NCBI RefSeq assembly: GCF_003711105.1
Contig: NZ_CP023865.1
Location: 3,497,001 to 3,561,000, forward strand
Length of the DNA stretch: 64,000 nucleotides
Source: Actinoplanes teichomyceticus ATCC 31121
GTDB lineage: Bacteria > Actinomycetota > Actinomycetes > Mycobacteriales > Micromonosporaceae
Direction: 5' to 3'
Shown: positions 50,765 through 62,255 of the stretch, piece by piece
Layout of the letters: the number at the start of each line of letters is the position of its first letter
Numbering within the stretch: the first letter of the stretch is position 1
Made by a program: the position numbers and the translations under genes
The notes under the pieces: generated by a model
What the model saw: the letters and a program-made list of their open reading frames with translations, nothing else
Databases searched by the model: none
What the model was told of the DNA's origin: nothing

Positions 50765-50767
50765 CGT

Positions 50768-50796
50768 GTCCAACCGGCCGGAACCGGCGGTTGGAC
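50768..50796. promoter_or_regulatory. Predicted StrR-type (Tei15*) operator upstream of the LuxR-type regulator
   Basis: GTCCAA-N17-TTGGAC, an exact consensus match. The dyad extends outward to CCGTGTCCAACC / GGTTGGACACGG, so it is the most symmetric of the five and could also fold as a terminator for tei15*. It lies about 260 bp before the tei16* start. Confidence 0.75.
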
Positions 50797-51056
50797 ACGG
50801 CGGCAAGCCTCGGCCGGCGCCGGGTGTCCCACCAATAGGCCATCGACAAGGGGCTATATCACAGTCGTAAAGTTTTTGAAGTCGTGGGCTGAACTATGTC
50901 ACAGGCAACTTTGAGCTCGCTCCGTCCCCCGGGGGAGGGGTTCTGAGCTGCGGAAAATCGTCGGTTGTCCGATAGTGATCGGCCTTTCCTTCGTTCGGGG
51001 CGCTTCGGTAGGGTTCGATCTCGTGTGGTAGCGGGATTGCTCGGCCGGGGGGGCCC
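50797..51056 (+). promoter_or_regulatory. Low-GC leader of the LuxR-type regulator
   Basis: From about 50845 to 51000 the base composition is much less GC-rich than the genes (for instance TATATCACAG and AAAGTTTTTGAAG), as usual for an actinomycete promoter region. I cannot assign -35 and -10 boxes with confidence, and see no ORF. Confidence 0.4.
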
Positions 51057-53513
51057 GTGACACTGCGTAAACATCAGTTGGAATTGCTCCTGTTCGACGA
51101 GGTTCACCGGGCATCAGCGCGTGGCGAAGGTGCGGTGCTGCTCGTCAGCGGCGCGGTGGGCACCGGGAAGACCGCGCTGCTGCAGGCGATGGCCGCGCGT
51201 GCCGGCCGCCGGGGCGGCTGGTCGTTCGTGGTCACCGGTTCGGCCCGCGAGCGCGGGCACCCGTTCGGCGTGCTGGACCGCCTGATCCGGTCGATGTGCG
51301 CGGCCGGGATGGCCGAGCCGTTCCCGGGCGGCATGGACTGCGGCGAGAACTTCTTCGTGATGATGGACCGGGTGGGCGCCGCGATCCGGGAGTTCGCCGG
51401 CGACCGGCCGGTGCTCGTCGGTATCGACGACGTTCACTTCGTCGACGAGCAGTCGCTGCGGGCCGTCAGCTACCTCATCCGGCGGATCGAGTCGAGCGGT
51501 GTGGTGCTGGTGCTCAACGAGAGCACCTCGTACGAGCGTGACATGGCCGGTCTGCGCGCCGAGATGCTGCACCTGCCGTTCTGCTACCGGATCCGGCTCA
51601 CCCCGCTGACCTCCACCGAGGTCGCCGAGCGGCTGAGCGAGCGGTTCGGCGGCGTGCCCGACCGGGCGTCCGTGCAATTCGGCGTGCAGGTCAGCGGGGG
51701 GATCCCGCTCATCCTGCAGGCCCTGATCGACGATCTCGCCGACTCCGGCCCGGGCGTGTGCGAGCCGGGCGCCAACTTCCGCCAGGCCGTGTTGCGCAGC
51801 CTGCACCGGTGCGCGCCGTCGACCACCGCGGTGGCCCAGGCCATCGCGGTCCTCGGCGACTACGCGGCGCCGGAGCTGGTCGCCGAGCTCGGCGGTGTGG
51901 ACGCCGCCCTGATCGAGGAGAGCATCCGCGACCTGCGGGAGATGGGCCTGCTGGAGCACGACTGGTTCCGGCACCCGCACACCCGGGCCGCGGTGCTGGC
52001 CGGCATCCCGGTGCCGCAGCTGCCCGAGATGCACCGGCGCGCCGCGGAGCTGCTGCATCAGAGCGGGGCGCCGGCCGGCGCCGTGGCGGAGCACCTGATC
52101 GCCGCGCAGGACGGCGGCCGGGCGCCGTGGCGGGTGGTCATCCTGTCGGAGGCGGCCCGCGAGGCGCTGGCCGCCGGCGACGTGGACAGCGCGGTGCTGA
52201 GCCTGCGACATGCCGTCGCGGCCAGCTCCGACGAGACGCAGCGGGCGCACGCGGGCGTGCTGCTCGCCGAGGCGCAGTGGCACACCGACCCCAGCCGGGC
52301 GGCGCGCCGCCTGGGCGAGCTGAGCCAGGACGCGCGGGCCGGCCGGTTCACCGGCCCCGACACCCTGATCGCGGTCAACCAGCTGCTCTGGTGGGGCGAG
52401 TTCGCCGAGGCCGACGAGCTGCTGCGGCTGGCCGGGGACGAGGAGTGCGGCGACTCCAGCCTCGCTCACCTGTGGGCGATCTTCAGCCGGGCCGCCGGGG
52501 GGACGGAGATCTGCGACGAGCACACCCCGTCCGGCGGCTCGCCGCTGGCGCGATCCGGTCCGATGGCCGTGGTCACCTACCTGAGCTCGGCGGCGAGCCT
52601 GGCCTCCGAGAGCGTGGCGGCCGATCGCACCGAGATGCTGCTCGGCATCCGGGCCGGCGCCCCGCTCACTCCCGCCCTGTACGCCCTGGTCGTCCTGGTG
52701 CAGTCCGGCCGGCTGGAGGAGGCGATCACCTGGTGCGGTCGCCTGCTGAAGGAGGAGTGGATCCACCGGACGCCGATGCGGCGGGTGATGATCCAGACGA
52801 TCGAGTCGGTGGCCATGCTCCGGGCCGGCGACAGCGCGGGCGCCCTGCGGGGCATCCGGGAGGTGTTCGACGCCGTTCCGCCACCGGCGTGGGGCGTGGT
52901 GGCGGGCCTGCCGCTGTCGGTCGCGGTGCGGGCCAGCACCGAACTGGGCGACACCCATGCCGCCCGGTCGTACCTGGCGGTCCCGGTGCCACCGGCGATG
53001 TTCGACACGCCGTTCGCGCTGCCGTACCTGCTGGCGCTCGGCTGGTACCACCTGGCCATGGGCCACCCGGAGAGCTCGCTGAGGCACACCCGGTCGTGTC
53101 TGGACCTGACCGCGCGCTGGGGCGTCGACGCGGGGCGGATCACCGCCGGGCCGGCCGGGCTGGACGTGTCCCGGCCGTCGCCGCCACCGGCCGCGGACCG
53201 GGTGGACGCGGGCCACCGGACCCCGGCCGCGGTCCGGGAACCGGCGCCGGATCAGCGGGAGGCCACGCCGGTGCCGCCGCACGCCGGCCCGGACCCGGCG
53301 GAGCCCGCGGCGGCGCACCGCGGAGCCGAGGACGGCGCCAGGCTCACCGACGCGGAACAGCGGGTGGCCGCGCTGGCCGCCGCCGGCAACACCAACCGGC
53401 AGATCGCCGAGCGCCTGTTCATCACCGTGAGCACCGTCGAGCAGCATCTCACGAAAATCTATCGGAAGCTGAATCTGCGCAGCCGTTCCGGGTTGCGGCG
53501 ATACAGCCACTGA
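51057..53513 (+). CDS. tei16*: LuxR-family LAL regulator
   Basis: 818 residues, large ATP-binding LuxR type. N-terminal P-loop GAVGTGKTAL (~33-42) and Walker B VLVGIDDVHF (~120), a long helical middle region, and a C-terminal LuxR helix-turn-helix (LTDAEQRVAALAAAGNTNRQ to VSTVEQHLTKIYRKL, ~755-810). GTG start at 51057. It is the equivalent of Tei16* (and Dbv3 in A40926), which acts with the StrR-like protein. The operator at 50768 suggests that Tei15* controls it. A proline- and alanine-rich linker (~700-750) separates the middle region from the DNA-binding domain. Confidence 0.9.
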   Translation: MTLRKHQLELLLFDEVHRASARGEGAVLLVSGAVGTGKTALLQAMAARAGRRGGWSFVVTGSARERGHPFGVLDRLIRSMCAAGMAEPFPGGMDCGENFFVMMDRVGAAIREFAGDRPVLVGIDDVHFVDEQSLRAVSYLIRRIESSGVVLVLNESTSYERDMAGLRAEMLHLPFCYRIRLTPLTSTEVAERLSERFGGVPDRASVQFGVQVSGGIPLILQALIDDLADSGPGVCEPGANFRQAVLRSLHRCAPSTTAVAQAIAVLGDYAAPELVAELGGVDAALIEESIRDLREMGLLEHDWFRHPHTRAAVLAGIPVPQLPEMHRRAAELLHQSGAPAGAVAEHLIAAQDGGRAPWRVVILSEAAREALAAGDVDSAVLSLRHAVAASSDETQRAHAGVLLAEAQWHTDPSRAARRLGELSQDARAGRFTGPDTLIAVNQLLWWGEFAEADELLRLAGDEECGDSSLAHLWAIFSRAAGGTEICDEHTPSGGSPLARSGPMAVVTYLSSAASLASESVAADRTEMLLGIRAGAPLTPALYALVVLVQSGRLEEAITWCGRLLKEEWIHRTPMRRVMIQTIESVAMLRAGDSAGALRGIREVFDAVPPPAWGVVAGLPLSVAVRASTELGDTHAARSYLAVPVPPAMFDTPFALPYLLALGWYHLAMGHPESSLRHTRSCLDLTARWGVDAGRITAGPAGLDVSRPSPPPAADRVDAGHRTPAAVREPAPDQREATPVPPHAGPDPAEPAAAHRGAEDGARLTDAEQRVAALAAAGNTNRQIAERLFITVSTVEQHLTKIYRKLNLRSRSGLRRYSH

Positions 53514-53646
53514 TCATCCCGCGGCGGGCGTGTCGCCGATTCCGCAGCCGATCCCGGGACGGGCGGTTGGACGCGGTTTGACGTCCATGAATTGGCGTCC
53601 ATACCGTCGCGGTGTCGGTTCTTCGAAAGATTCTCGGAGGTCAGCG

Positions 53647-53715
53647 ATGTCCGCGGAAAAGGTCAAGGAACTGGTACGCAGTAAGCGCCGGATGTGGGGG
53701 TGGATGTACCGATGA
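53647..53715 (+). CDS. 22-residue ORF translationally overlapping dpgA
   Basis: ATG at 53647 set six bases behind GGAGG, the best ribosome site in this gap. The peptide starts MSAEKVKELV, is basic in the middle (RSKRR) and ends in an aromatic cluster (MWGWMYR). Its TGA overlaps the dpgA ATG (ATGA, 53712-53715). It may be a coupling leader for dpgA or a real small protein. I recognise no family. A half-site TTGGAC lies 75 bp upstream (53567). Confidence 0.45.
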   Translation: MSAEKVKELVRSKRRMWGWMYR

Positions 53716-54811
53716 CGGCCACCCTCGAACGCGCTTCCGCCTCGCCCGTCGGCATCCCGCCGGCCATCTCCCGGATGGTCGGGGTGGGCACCGCCGTCGC
53801 CGGGACGACGGTCTCCCAGCCGGCATTGCTGGATCTTCTCGGCATCGAGGACCCGAAGATCCGCTCGATCTACCTGAACAGCGCCATCGGCACCCGCCGC
53901 CTCACCCTGCCGGAGCCCGACGCGTCCGGCGTGCGCCGCCCCGAGCCGCAGGGCGCGCTGCTGGCCAAGCACAAGCGCCTCGCCGTCGAGATGGGCGGGC
54001 AGGCGCTGCAGGCCTGCCTCAAGAACATCGGCGCCTCCCTCTCCGACCTGCGGCACCTGTGCTGCGTGACGTCGACCGGCTTCCTCACCCCGGGCCTGAG
54101 CGCCCTGATGATCAAGGAACTCGGCATCGACCCGCACTGCAGCCGCTCCGACATCGTGGGGATGGGCTGCAACGCCGGCCTCAACGCGCTCAACGTCGTC
54201 GCCGGCTGGTCCGCCGCCCACCCCGGCGAGCTCGGCGTGGTCCTGTGCACCGAGGCGTGCTCGGCCGCGTACGCCCTGGACGGCACCATGCGCACCGCGG
54301 TGGTCAACAGCCTCTTCGGCGACGGCGCCGCCGCCCTGGCGCTGATCAGTGACGCTCCCGGGCAGTCGAGGCCCGGACCGCGGATCCTCAAGTTCGCCAG
54401 CTTCCTGATCACCGACGCGATCGACGCCATGCGCTACGACTGGGACAGCGACCTGGGCCGGTTCAGCTTCTTCCTGGACCCGCAGATCCCGTACGTCGTC
54501 GGCGCCAACGCGGAGACCGTGGTGGACCGCCTGCTCGCCGGCACCGGCCTGCGCCGCCGTGACATCGCGCAGTGGCTGGTGCACTCCGGCGGCAAGAAGG
54601 TGATCGACGCGGTCGTGGTCAATCTCGGACTGACCCGCCACGACGTCCGGCACACCACCCGGATCCTGCGCGACTACGGCAACGTCTCCAGCGGCTCGTT
54701 CCTCTTCTCCTACGAGCGGCTGGTCGAGGAGGGCGTCACCCGCCCCGGAGACTACGGAGTGCTGATGACCATGGGCCCCGGCTCGACCATCGAAACGGCG
54801 CTGGTCCAGTG

Positions 54812-54815
<4 letters not shown>
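53712..54815 (+). CDS. dpgA: DpgA, type III polyketide synthase for dihydroxyphenylglycine
   Basis: 367 residues from the ATG at 53712, chosen for the ATGA overlap with the small ORF and the GGGGGTGG before it; an in-frame GTG at 53694 is possible. Chalcone-synthase fold with the catalytic cysteine in VGMGCNAG (~155) and the C-terminal GPGSTIE. It condenses four malonyl-CoA units to 3,5-dihydroxyphenylacetyl-CoA, with help from DpgB and DpgD. This commits carbon to Dpg3 and Dpg7. The stop overlaps the dpgB start (GTGA). Confidence 0.95.
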
Positions 54816-56775
<1,960 letters not shown>

Positions 56776-56803
56776 CCGCCGGGCGGCATCCGGCCGCGAC
56801 CGG

Positions 56804-57610
56804 GTGTCCAGCGTGACCGCGGCCCGGGTGCGGTACCACAGGACCGGCCACGTCGCCCGGGTCACGCTCGACCGTCCCGACGTGCTCAACGCCATGGATC
56901 TGCGGATGCACGAGGAACTGGCGCGGATCTGGGACGACATCGAGGCCGACGACCGGATCCGGGTCGTGGTGCTGACCGGCGCCGGGGACCGCGCGTTCTC
57001 GGTGGGCCAGGACCTCAAGGAGCGTGCCCGCCGCGACGCGGCGGGCACCCCGGGGTCCAGTTTCGGCAGCCGCGGCCAGCCCGGCTGGCCGCGGCTCACC
57101 GAGCGGTTCGGGTTCAGCAAGCCGGTGGTCGCGCGCGTCGACGGGTACGCCCTCGGCGGCGGCTTCGAGCTCGCGCTGGCCTGCGATCTGATCATCGCAT
57201 CGGACCGCTCGGTGTTCGGGCTGCCGGAGGTGCGGCTCGGGCTCGTGCCGGGGGCCGGCGGCGTGTTCCGGCTGGTCCGGCAGCTGCCGCAGAAGACGGC
57301 GATGGGCTACCTGCTGACCGGCCGTCGCTTCGACGCGGCGACCGCGCTCCGGTTCGGGCTGGTCAACGAGGTGGTGCCGGCGCAGCGGTTGGACGCTTGC
57401 GTGGACGGCTGGGTCGATGATCTCGTCACAAGCGCGCCACTGTCGGTCCGGGCGATCAAGGAAGCCGCGCTGCGCTCGGTCGACCTGCCGCTGCCGGACG
57501 CCTTCACCGCCACGTACCGCTGGGAGCAGCGGCGCCGCGCCAGCGCGGACGCCGTCGAGGGGCCCCGGGCGTTCGCCGAGCGCCGGGCGCCGCGCTGGTC
57601 CGGCACCTGA
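56804..57610 (+). CDS. dpgD: DpgD, enoyl-CoA hydratase-like
   Basis: 268 residues. Crotonase family with the oxyanion-hole segments [11 protein letters not shown] (~65) and [16 protein letters not shown] (~110), and the catalytic-acid region [14 protein letters not shown] (~140). It assists DpgA/DpgB in forming the aromatic ring of dihydroxyphenylacetyl-CoA. GTG at 56804 or 56813; 28 bp separate it from dpgC, so probably the same transcript. Confidence 0.92.
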   Translation: MSSVTAARVRYHRTGHVARVTLDRPDVLNAMDLRMHEELARIWDDIEADDRIRVVVLTGAGDRAFSVGQDLKERARRDAAGTPGSSFGSRGQPGWPRLTERFGFSKPVVARVDGYALGGGFELALACDLIIASDRSVFGLPEVRLGLVPGAGGVFRLVRQLPQKTAMGYLLTGRRFDAATALRFGLVNEVVPAQRLDACVDGWVDDLVTSAPLSVRAIKEAALRSVDLPLPDAFTATYRWEQRRRASADAVEGPRAFAERRAPRWSGT

Positions 57611-57648
57611 CGTGCACCGGCCCGTTCGATCGTGAGGAGCGCCGTCCG

Positions 57649-59010
57649 ATGTCCTTCGAAGCGCCGCCGTCGTCACTGGGCGGCCATGCCCTGCTCGCTT
57701 TCCTGATCGCGGTGGCGACGCTGCTGCTGGTCGCCCACCTGCTGGCCCGCCTGGCGGAACGGGTGCGGATGCCGGCCGTCGTGGGTGAGCTGGCCACCGG
57801 CGTCATCCTGGGCCCGTCCCTGCTGGGCCACCTGCTGCCCGGACTGACCGACTGGGTCTTCCCGCCCGGCACCGACCAGATGCACCTGCTCGACGCGGTA
57901 GGTCAGATCGGCATCCTGCTCCTGGTCGGACTCACCGGCACCCACCTGGACGTCGCCATGGTGCGGCGGCGCAAGGCCACCGCCGCGCGGATCAGCCTGG
58001 GCGGCCTGCTGCTGCCGCTGGCTCTCGGGGTCGGCGTCGGCTACCAGCTGGCCGGCTGGCTCAGCGGCGCCGTGGTCGGTGACCGGCTGGTCTTCGCCGG
58101 ATTCATGGGCGTCGCGATGTGCGTGACAGCCATCCCGGTGATCGCCAAAACCCTCTCCGACATGCGGCTGCTGCACCGCGACGTGGGCCAGATGACGCTG
58201 GCGGCGGGCACCATCGACGACGCGGTCGGCTGGTTCCTGCTGTCCGTGGTGTCGATGGCCGCGACCGCCGGGCTCACCACCGGACACGTCGTCCAGGCGG
58301 TCGCCTACCTGCTCGGCTTCGTCGTCCTCGCGGTTCTGCTCGGCCGGCCGCTGGTCCGCCGCGTCATGCGGCTGGCCGACCGCGGCGAGGGATCCGGCTC
58401 CAGCATCGTCACCGCGGTCGTCGTCGTCCTGACCGGCGCGGCGATCACCCAGGCGCTGGGCATGGAGCCGGTCTTCGGCGCCTTCGTGGCGGGCATCCTG
58501 GTCGGGCTGCCCGCGGCGGCGAACCAGGCGAAGCTGGCGGCGCTGCGCACGGTCGTGCTCAGCGTGCTGGCGCCGCTCTTCCTCGCCACGGCCGGCTTCC
58601 GGATGGACCTGACCGCGCTGGCCGACCCGCAGGTCGCGATCGCCGCGGTGCTCGTGCTGGCCATCGCCATCGTCGGCAAGTTCGCCGGGGCGTACGCCGG
58701 GGCCCGCCTCAGCCGGCTGTCCCGCTGGGAGGGCCTGGCGATCGGCGCCGGGATGAACTCGCGCGGCGTGGTCGAGGTGGTGGTGGCGCTCACCGGCCTG
58801 CGACTGGGCGTGCTGAACACCGCCACCTACACGATCGTCGTCCTGGTCGCCATCGTCACCTCGGTGATGGCCCCGCCGCTGCTGCGCTACGCCTGTGCCC
58901 GCATCGCCCAGAACGAGGACGAGCGGCTGCGCAAGCTGCACCACGACACCTGGAACGGCGTCCCGGCCGGCGCCGGCCAGTCCCCCTCACCCGCAGGAGA
59001 GCAGGCATGA
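57649..59010 (+). CDS. CPA2-type Na+/H+ antiporter
   Basis: 453 residues, about twelve membrane helices, monovalent cation:proton antiporter-2 family (PAVVGELATGVILGPSLLG, FMGVAMCVTAIPVI and GAGMNSRGVVE are family-typical). Homologues occur in several glycopeptide clusters (for example in A40926 and teicoplanin), where a role in export or ion balance is suggested but unproven. ATG at 57649 after GTGAGGAGCG, 38 bp after dpgD. Its stop overlaps the folE start (ATGA). Confidence 0.9.
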   Translation: MSFEAPPSSLGGHALLAFLIAVATLLLVAHLLARLAERVRMPAVVGELATGVILGPSLLGHLLPGLTDWVFPPGTDQMHLLDAVGQIGILLLVGLTGTHLDVAMVRRRKATAARISLGGLLLPLALGVGVGYQLAGWLSGAVVGDRLVFAGFMGVAMCVTAIPVIAKTLSDMRLLHRDVGQMTLAAGTIDDAVGWFLLSVVSMAATAGLTTGHVVQAVAYLLGFVVLAVLLGRPLVRRVMRLADRGEGSGSSIVTAVVVVLTGAAITQALGMEPVFGAFVAGILVGLPAAANQAKLAALRTVVLSVLAPLFLATAGFRMDLTALADPQVAIAAVLVLAIAIVGKFAGAYAGARLSRLSRWEGLAIGAGMNSRGVVEVVVALTGLRLGVLNTATYTIVVLVAIVTSVMAPPLLRYACARIAQNEDERLRKLHHDTWNGVPAGAGQSPSPAGEQA

Positions 59011-59603
59011 CCGTCACGGCGAAGCACGTCGGGAACACCCGGCCGGCGCCCGACCTGGCGACCGCGACCGCGGCCGCGGCGACCTTCCTCGACGCGCTCG
59101 GCGTCGACCTGAGCCCGGAGAGCCTGCAGGAGACCCCGGCCCGGATGGCCCGGGCGTACGCCGACCTGCTCACCGCCCGCGAGTTCAAGCTCACCACGTT
59201 CGACAACGACGAGGGCTACGACGAGCTGGTGATGGCCCGCAACATCCCGATCCGCTCGGTGTGCGAGCACCACCTGCTGCCCTTCATCGGCGTCGCGCAC
59301 GTCGGCTACCTGCCCGCCGCCCGCATCCTCGGACTGTCCAAGCTGGCCCGGGTCGTCGAGATGTTCGCGCACGGCACCCAGGTGCAGGAACGGCTGACCA
59401 AGCAGATCGCCGACTGGCTGATCAAGGAGCTGGAGCCGAACGGGGTGGGCGTGGTGATCGAGGCCGAGCACCTGTGCATGACGTTGCGCGGGGTGCAGGC
59501 GGTCGGCGCGAACACCATCACCTCGTCCATGCTCGGCGTGCTGCGCGACGACGCGCGGTCGCGCGGCGAGTTCCTGGCCGCCGCCGGGCTGGGCGGGCGC
59601 TGA
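59007..59603 (+). CDS. folE: GTP cyclohydrolase I
   Basis: 198 residues with the full family signature: SVCEHHLLPFIG (zinc ligands Cys and His), GLSKLARVVE, RLTKQIA, and EAEHLCMTLRG with the third zinc ligand Cys. It converts GTP to dihydroneopterin triphosphate, the first step to folate and pterins. The ATG overlaps the antiporter stop, placing it inside the precursor operon. Why a glycopeptide cluster carries it is unclear: a pterin cofactor for phenylalanine hydroxylation to tyrosine would make sense, but no such hydroxylase is in the window. Confidence 0.93.
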   Translation: MTVTAKHVGNTRPAPDLATATAAAATFLDALGVDLSPESLQETPARMARAYADLLTAREFKLTTFDNDEGYDELVMARNIPIRSVCEHHLLPFIGVAHVGYLPAARILGLSKLARVVEMFAHGTQVQERLTKQIADWLIKELEPNGVGVVIEAEHLCMTLRGVQAVGANTITSSMLGVLRDDARSRGEFLAAAGLGGR

Positions 59604-59740
59604 GCCGGCCGGTCGCCGGTGTGCTTTCCGGGCGCGCCGCCGGCCGGGCGCAGTCGACAGTCAGTTGGACAGATTGTTTCGCCGGCTCCGCGCGTGTGAT
59701 CGTGGCCGCACCGGGAGCTCCGTTGGCAGGAGGAAACGCC

Positions 59741-61087
59741 GTGGAATCGTCTGCGCTGCGCAAGTCGGAATTGCATCCGAGCATTTCGGACCCGGTTCTG
59801 GACACGATGAATTTCCTCAACGAGGTGACCCTGCGCTATCCCGAGGCGATCTCGTTCGCGCCGGGCCGCCCGTACGACGGCTTCTTCCAGACCGAGGAGG
59901 TCCTCGCCCACCTGCGCCGCTTTCTCGACCACCTGGCCGACCAGGGCGCCTCGCCCGCGCAGGTGCGCACGGCGGTCTACCAGTACGGCCCGACCGCCGG
60001 CCAGATCCGCGAGATCATCGCCGACTCGCTGCGCCGGGACGAGGGGATCGACGTGCCGGCCGAGTCCATCGTGGTCACCGTCGGCGCGCAGGAGGCGATG
60101 ATGCTGGTCGTCCGCGCGCTGATCCGTGACCCGCGGGACGTGCTGCTGGTGCCCAGCCCCTGCTACGTGGGCATCACCGGGGTGGCCCGGCTGCTCGACG
60201 TGACGCTCGGCCCGGTGCCCGAGTCGCCGGACGGCTTCTCCCTGGAGAACGTGGCGGCGGCGATCCGGGCGCAGCGGGCCGCCGGGCGCCGGCCGCGAGC
60301 CTTCTACCTGGTGCCCGACCACGCCAACCCGTCCGGCACCACGCTGTCCGAGTCGGACCGGGCCGGGTTGCTGCACCTGGCCGCGAAGGAGGATCTGCTG
60401 ATCCTGGAGGACACCCCGTACCGGCTGGTCAGCCCCGGCGAGCCGGTGCGCACGCTGAAGGCGCTGGACCGCCGCCGCTCGGTGGTGCACCTGGGGTCGT
60501 ACTCAAAAACGATCTTTCCGGGCGCGCGGGTGGGCTTCGCCGTGGCCGACCAGACGGTGGTCGGCGACGACGGCCGGACCGGCCTGCTCGCCGACGAGCT
60601 CTCGAAGATCAAGAGCATGGTGACGGTCAACACCTCGTCGCTGAGCCAGGCGGTGGTGGCCGGCGCGCTGCTCGCGGCCGGCGGCCGGGTCTCCGAGCTG
60701 AACGCCAAGGCGGCCGGGCACTACGGCGACGCCATGCGCCGGGTGCTCGACCGGCTCGCCGACCGGTTGCCCGCGGCGCGGCGCGCGGAGCTGGGCGTGC
60801 GGTGGAACGAACCCAGCGGCGGCTTCTTCCTGAGCCTGACCGTCGGGTTCGAGGCCGACGACGCGGCGCTCACCCGGTCCGCCGAGCAGTTCGGCGTCAT
60901 CTGGACCCCCATGCGGTACTTCCACCCGGACGGCGGTGGCCGCCGGGCGATCCGGCTGTCGGTCAGCTATCTGTCGCCGGAGGAGATCGACGAGGGGATC
61001 ACCCGGCTGGTCGCGTTCATCGAGGCCGAGACCCGCCGGCACCGGGCCCGTCCCGGCACCCTCCCGGCGGGGCACGGCGCGGTGTGA
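59741..61087 (+). CDS. hpgT: HpgT, PLP aminotransferase for Hpg and Dpg
   Basis: 448 residues from the GTG at 59741, seven bases behind GGCAGGAGG; longer frames run through folE and are rejected. Fold-type I aminotransferase with the PLP lysine at 256 (SYSKTIFPGARVGF) and VPDHANPSG upstream. It aminates 4-hydroxyphenylglyoxylate to Hpg and 3,5-dihydroxyphenylglyoxylate to Dpg, using tyrosine as donor in known systems. HmaS and Hmo, which make its Hpg precursor, are not in the window. A half-site TTGGAC lies at 59665 in the 137-bp spacer. Confidence 0.93.
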   Translation: MESSALRKSELHPSISDPVLDTMNFLNEVTLRYPEAISFAPGRPYDGFFQTEEVLAHLRRFLDHLADQGASPAQVRTAVYQYGPTAGQIREIIADSLRRDEGIDVPAESIVVTVGAQEAMMLVVRALIRDPRDVLLVPSPCYVGITGVARLLDVTLGPVPESPDGFSLENVAAAIRAQRAAGRRPRAFYLVPDHANPSGTTLSESDRAGLLHLAAKEDLLILEDTPYRLVSPGEPVRTLKALDRRRSVVHLGSYSKTIFPGARVGFAVADQTVVGDDGRTGLLADELSKIKSMVTVNTSSLSQAVVAGALLAAGGRVSELNAKAAGHYGDAMRRVLDRLADRLPAARRAELGVRWNEPSGGFFLSLTVGFEADDAALTRSAEQFGVIWTPMRYFHPDGGGRRAIRLSVSYLSPEEIDEGITRLVAFIEAETRRHRARPGTLPAGHGAV

Positions 61088-61122
61088 CCGCGGCCGGGCG
61101 ACGGTAGCTGGAGGCGGTCGAC

Positions 61123-62241
61123 GTGCGCACTCTTCTCGTGATCGGAACCGGACTGATCGGTACGTCGGTGGCGCTGGCCGCGCGTCGCGCCGGGGTGGCG
61201 GTGTTCCTCGCCGACCGCGACGTCGCCGCGGCCCGGGTCGCCGAGGCGCTCGGCGCGGGCCTGGCCGAGCCGCCCCGCCGGCCGGTGGATCTCGCGCTCG
61301 TCGCGGTGCCGCCCGCCCAGGTCGGCCCGGTGCTGCGGGACGCGCAGGCCAATCGCGCGGCGCACAGCTACACCGACGTGGCCGGGGTCAAGGGGCAGCC
61401 GGAACGCGACGTCCTGCGGCTGGCCAGCGACCCGGCGTCGTACGTCGGCGGGCACCCGATGGCCGGGCGGGAACGTTCCGGCCCGCTGGCCGCCACGGCC
61501 GACCTGTTCGCCGGCAAGACCTGGGTGCTCACCCCGAACGAGCGCACCGGCGCCGCGGCGCTGGAGCGCGCCACCACGCTCGCCGAGATCTGCGGTGCGG
61601 CGCCGGTGCGGCTGGACAGCCGGGCGCACGACACCGTGGTGGCGCTGACCTCGCACGTCCCGCATCTGATGGCCAGCCTCACCGCGGCCCGCCTGCTGCA
61701 CGGGCCGGCCGCCACCGAGGCGCTGGTGGGCCAGGGGGTCCGTGACGTCACCCGGATCGCGGCCGGCGACCCGGCGCTGTGGACCGACATCGTCCGGTCG
61801 AACGCGCCGGCGGTCGCCGCCGTGCTGCGCGGCGTCCGCGACGACCTCACCCGGCTCCTCGCCGCCACCGACATCCTGGCCGGCCACCACCCGGGCGGGC
61901 GGGCCCAGGCCGAGCACACCGTCACCGACCTGCTGGAGCGAGGCGTCGCCGGGGCGGCCCGGACCCGGCCGCCCGCCGGGGCGCCGGAGGGCTTCGCCGT
62001 GCTCCGGGTGGTCCTCGACGGCCGCCCCGGCAGCCTGGCCCGCCTGCTGGAGGCGGTCGCGGCGCACGGCGGCAGCGCGCGCCGGGCCGGCGCGGCGCCC
62101 GGACCGGATGCCGCCCTGGCCGTCGATGTGGAGCTACCGGCGGCCGGGGCCGACGCGGCGGCGGCCGCGCTCGCCGCGGCCGGCTGGGCGGTCAGCCGCC
62201 CCGGCCTCGCCTCCGCGGCGCGCCGAGGGCCGCACCGCTGA
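61123..62241 (+). CDS. Prephenate dehydrogenase
   Basis: 372 residues. Rossmann NAD-binding start VIGTGLIGTSVALAARRAG, then GGHPMAGRERSGP and the prephenate-dehydrogenase helical domain (RAHDTVVALTSHVPHLMA, TRIAAGDPALWTDI). A C-terminal ACT-like region (from ~290, EGFAVLRVVLDGRPGSLARLLEAV) may sense tyrosine. It turns prephenate into 4-hydroxyphenylpyruvate, the precursor of tyrosine and Hpg. GTG start after AGCTGGAGG, 35 bp downstream of hpgT. Confidence 0.93.
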   Translation: MRTLLVIGTGLIGTSVALAARRAGVAVFLADRDVAAARVAEALGAGLAEPPRRPVDLALVAVPPAQVGPVLRDAQANRAAHSYTDVAGVKGQPERDVLRLASDPASYVGGHPMAGRERSGPLAATADLFAGKTWVLTPNERTGAAALERATTLAEICGAAPVRLDSRAHDTVVALTSHVPHLMASLTAARLLHGPAATEALVGQGVRDVTRIAAGDPALWTDIVRSNAPAVAAVLRGVRDDLTRLLAATDILAGHHPGGRAQAEHTVTDLLERGVAGAARTRPPAGAPEGFAVLRVVLDGRPGSLARLLEAVAAHGGSARRAGAAPGPDAALAVDVELPAAGADAAAAALAAAGWAVSRPGLASAARRGPHR

Positions 62242-62255
62242 GCCGTCCCGGACCC

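Noticed and set aside
49461..50849. Minus-strand frame with repeated RTGRQNPGGR-like peptides near tei15*
   Set aside because: The peptide repeats only reflect the intergenic DNA repeat array; the rest of the frame is antisense to the regulator gene.
58895..59740. N-terminal extension of HpgT through folE
   Set aside because: It overlaps a well-supported GTP cyclohydrolase in another frame, and the GTG at 59741 has a strong ribosome site.
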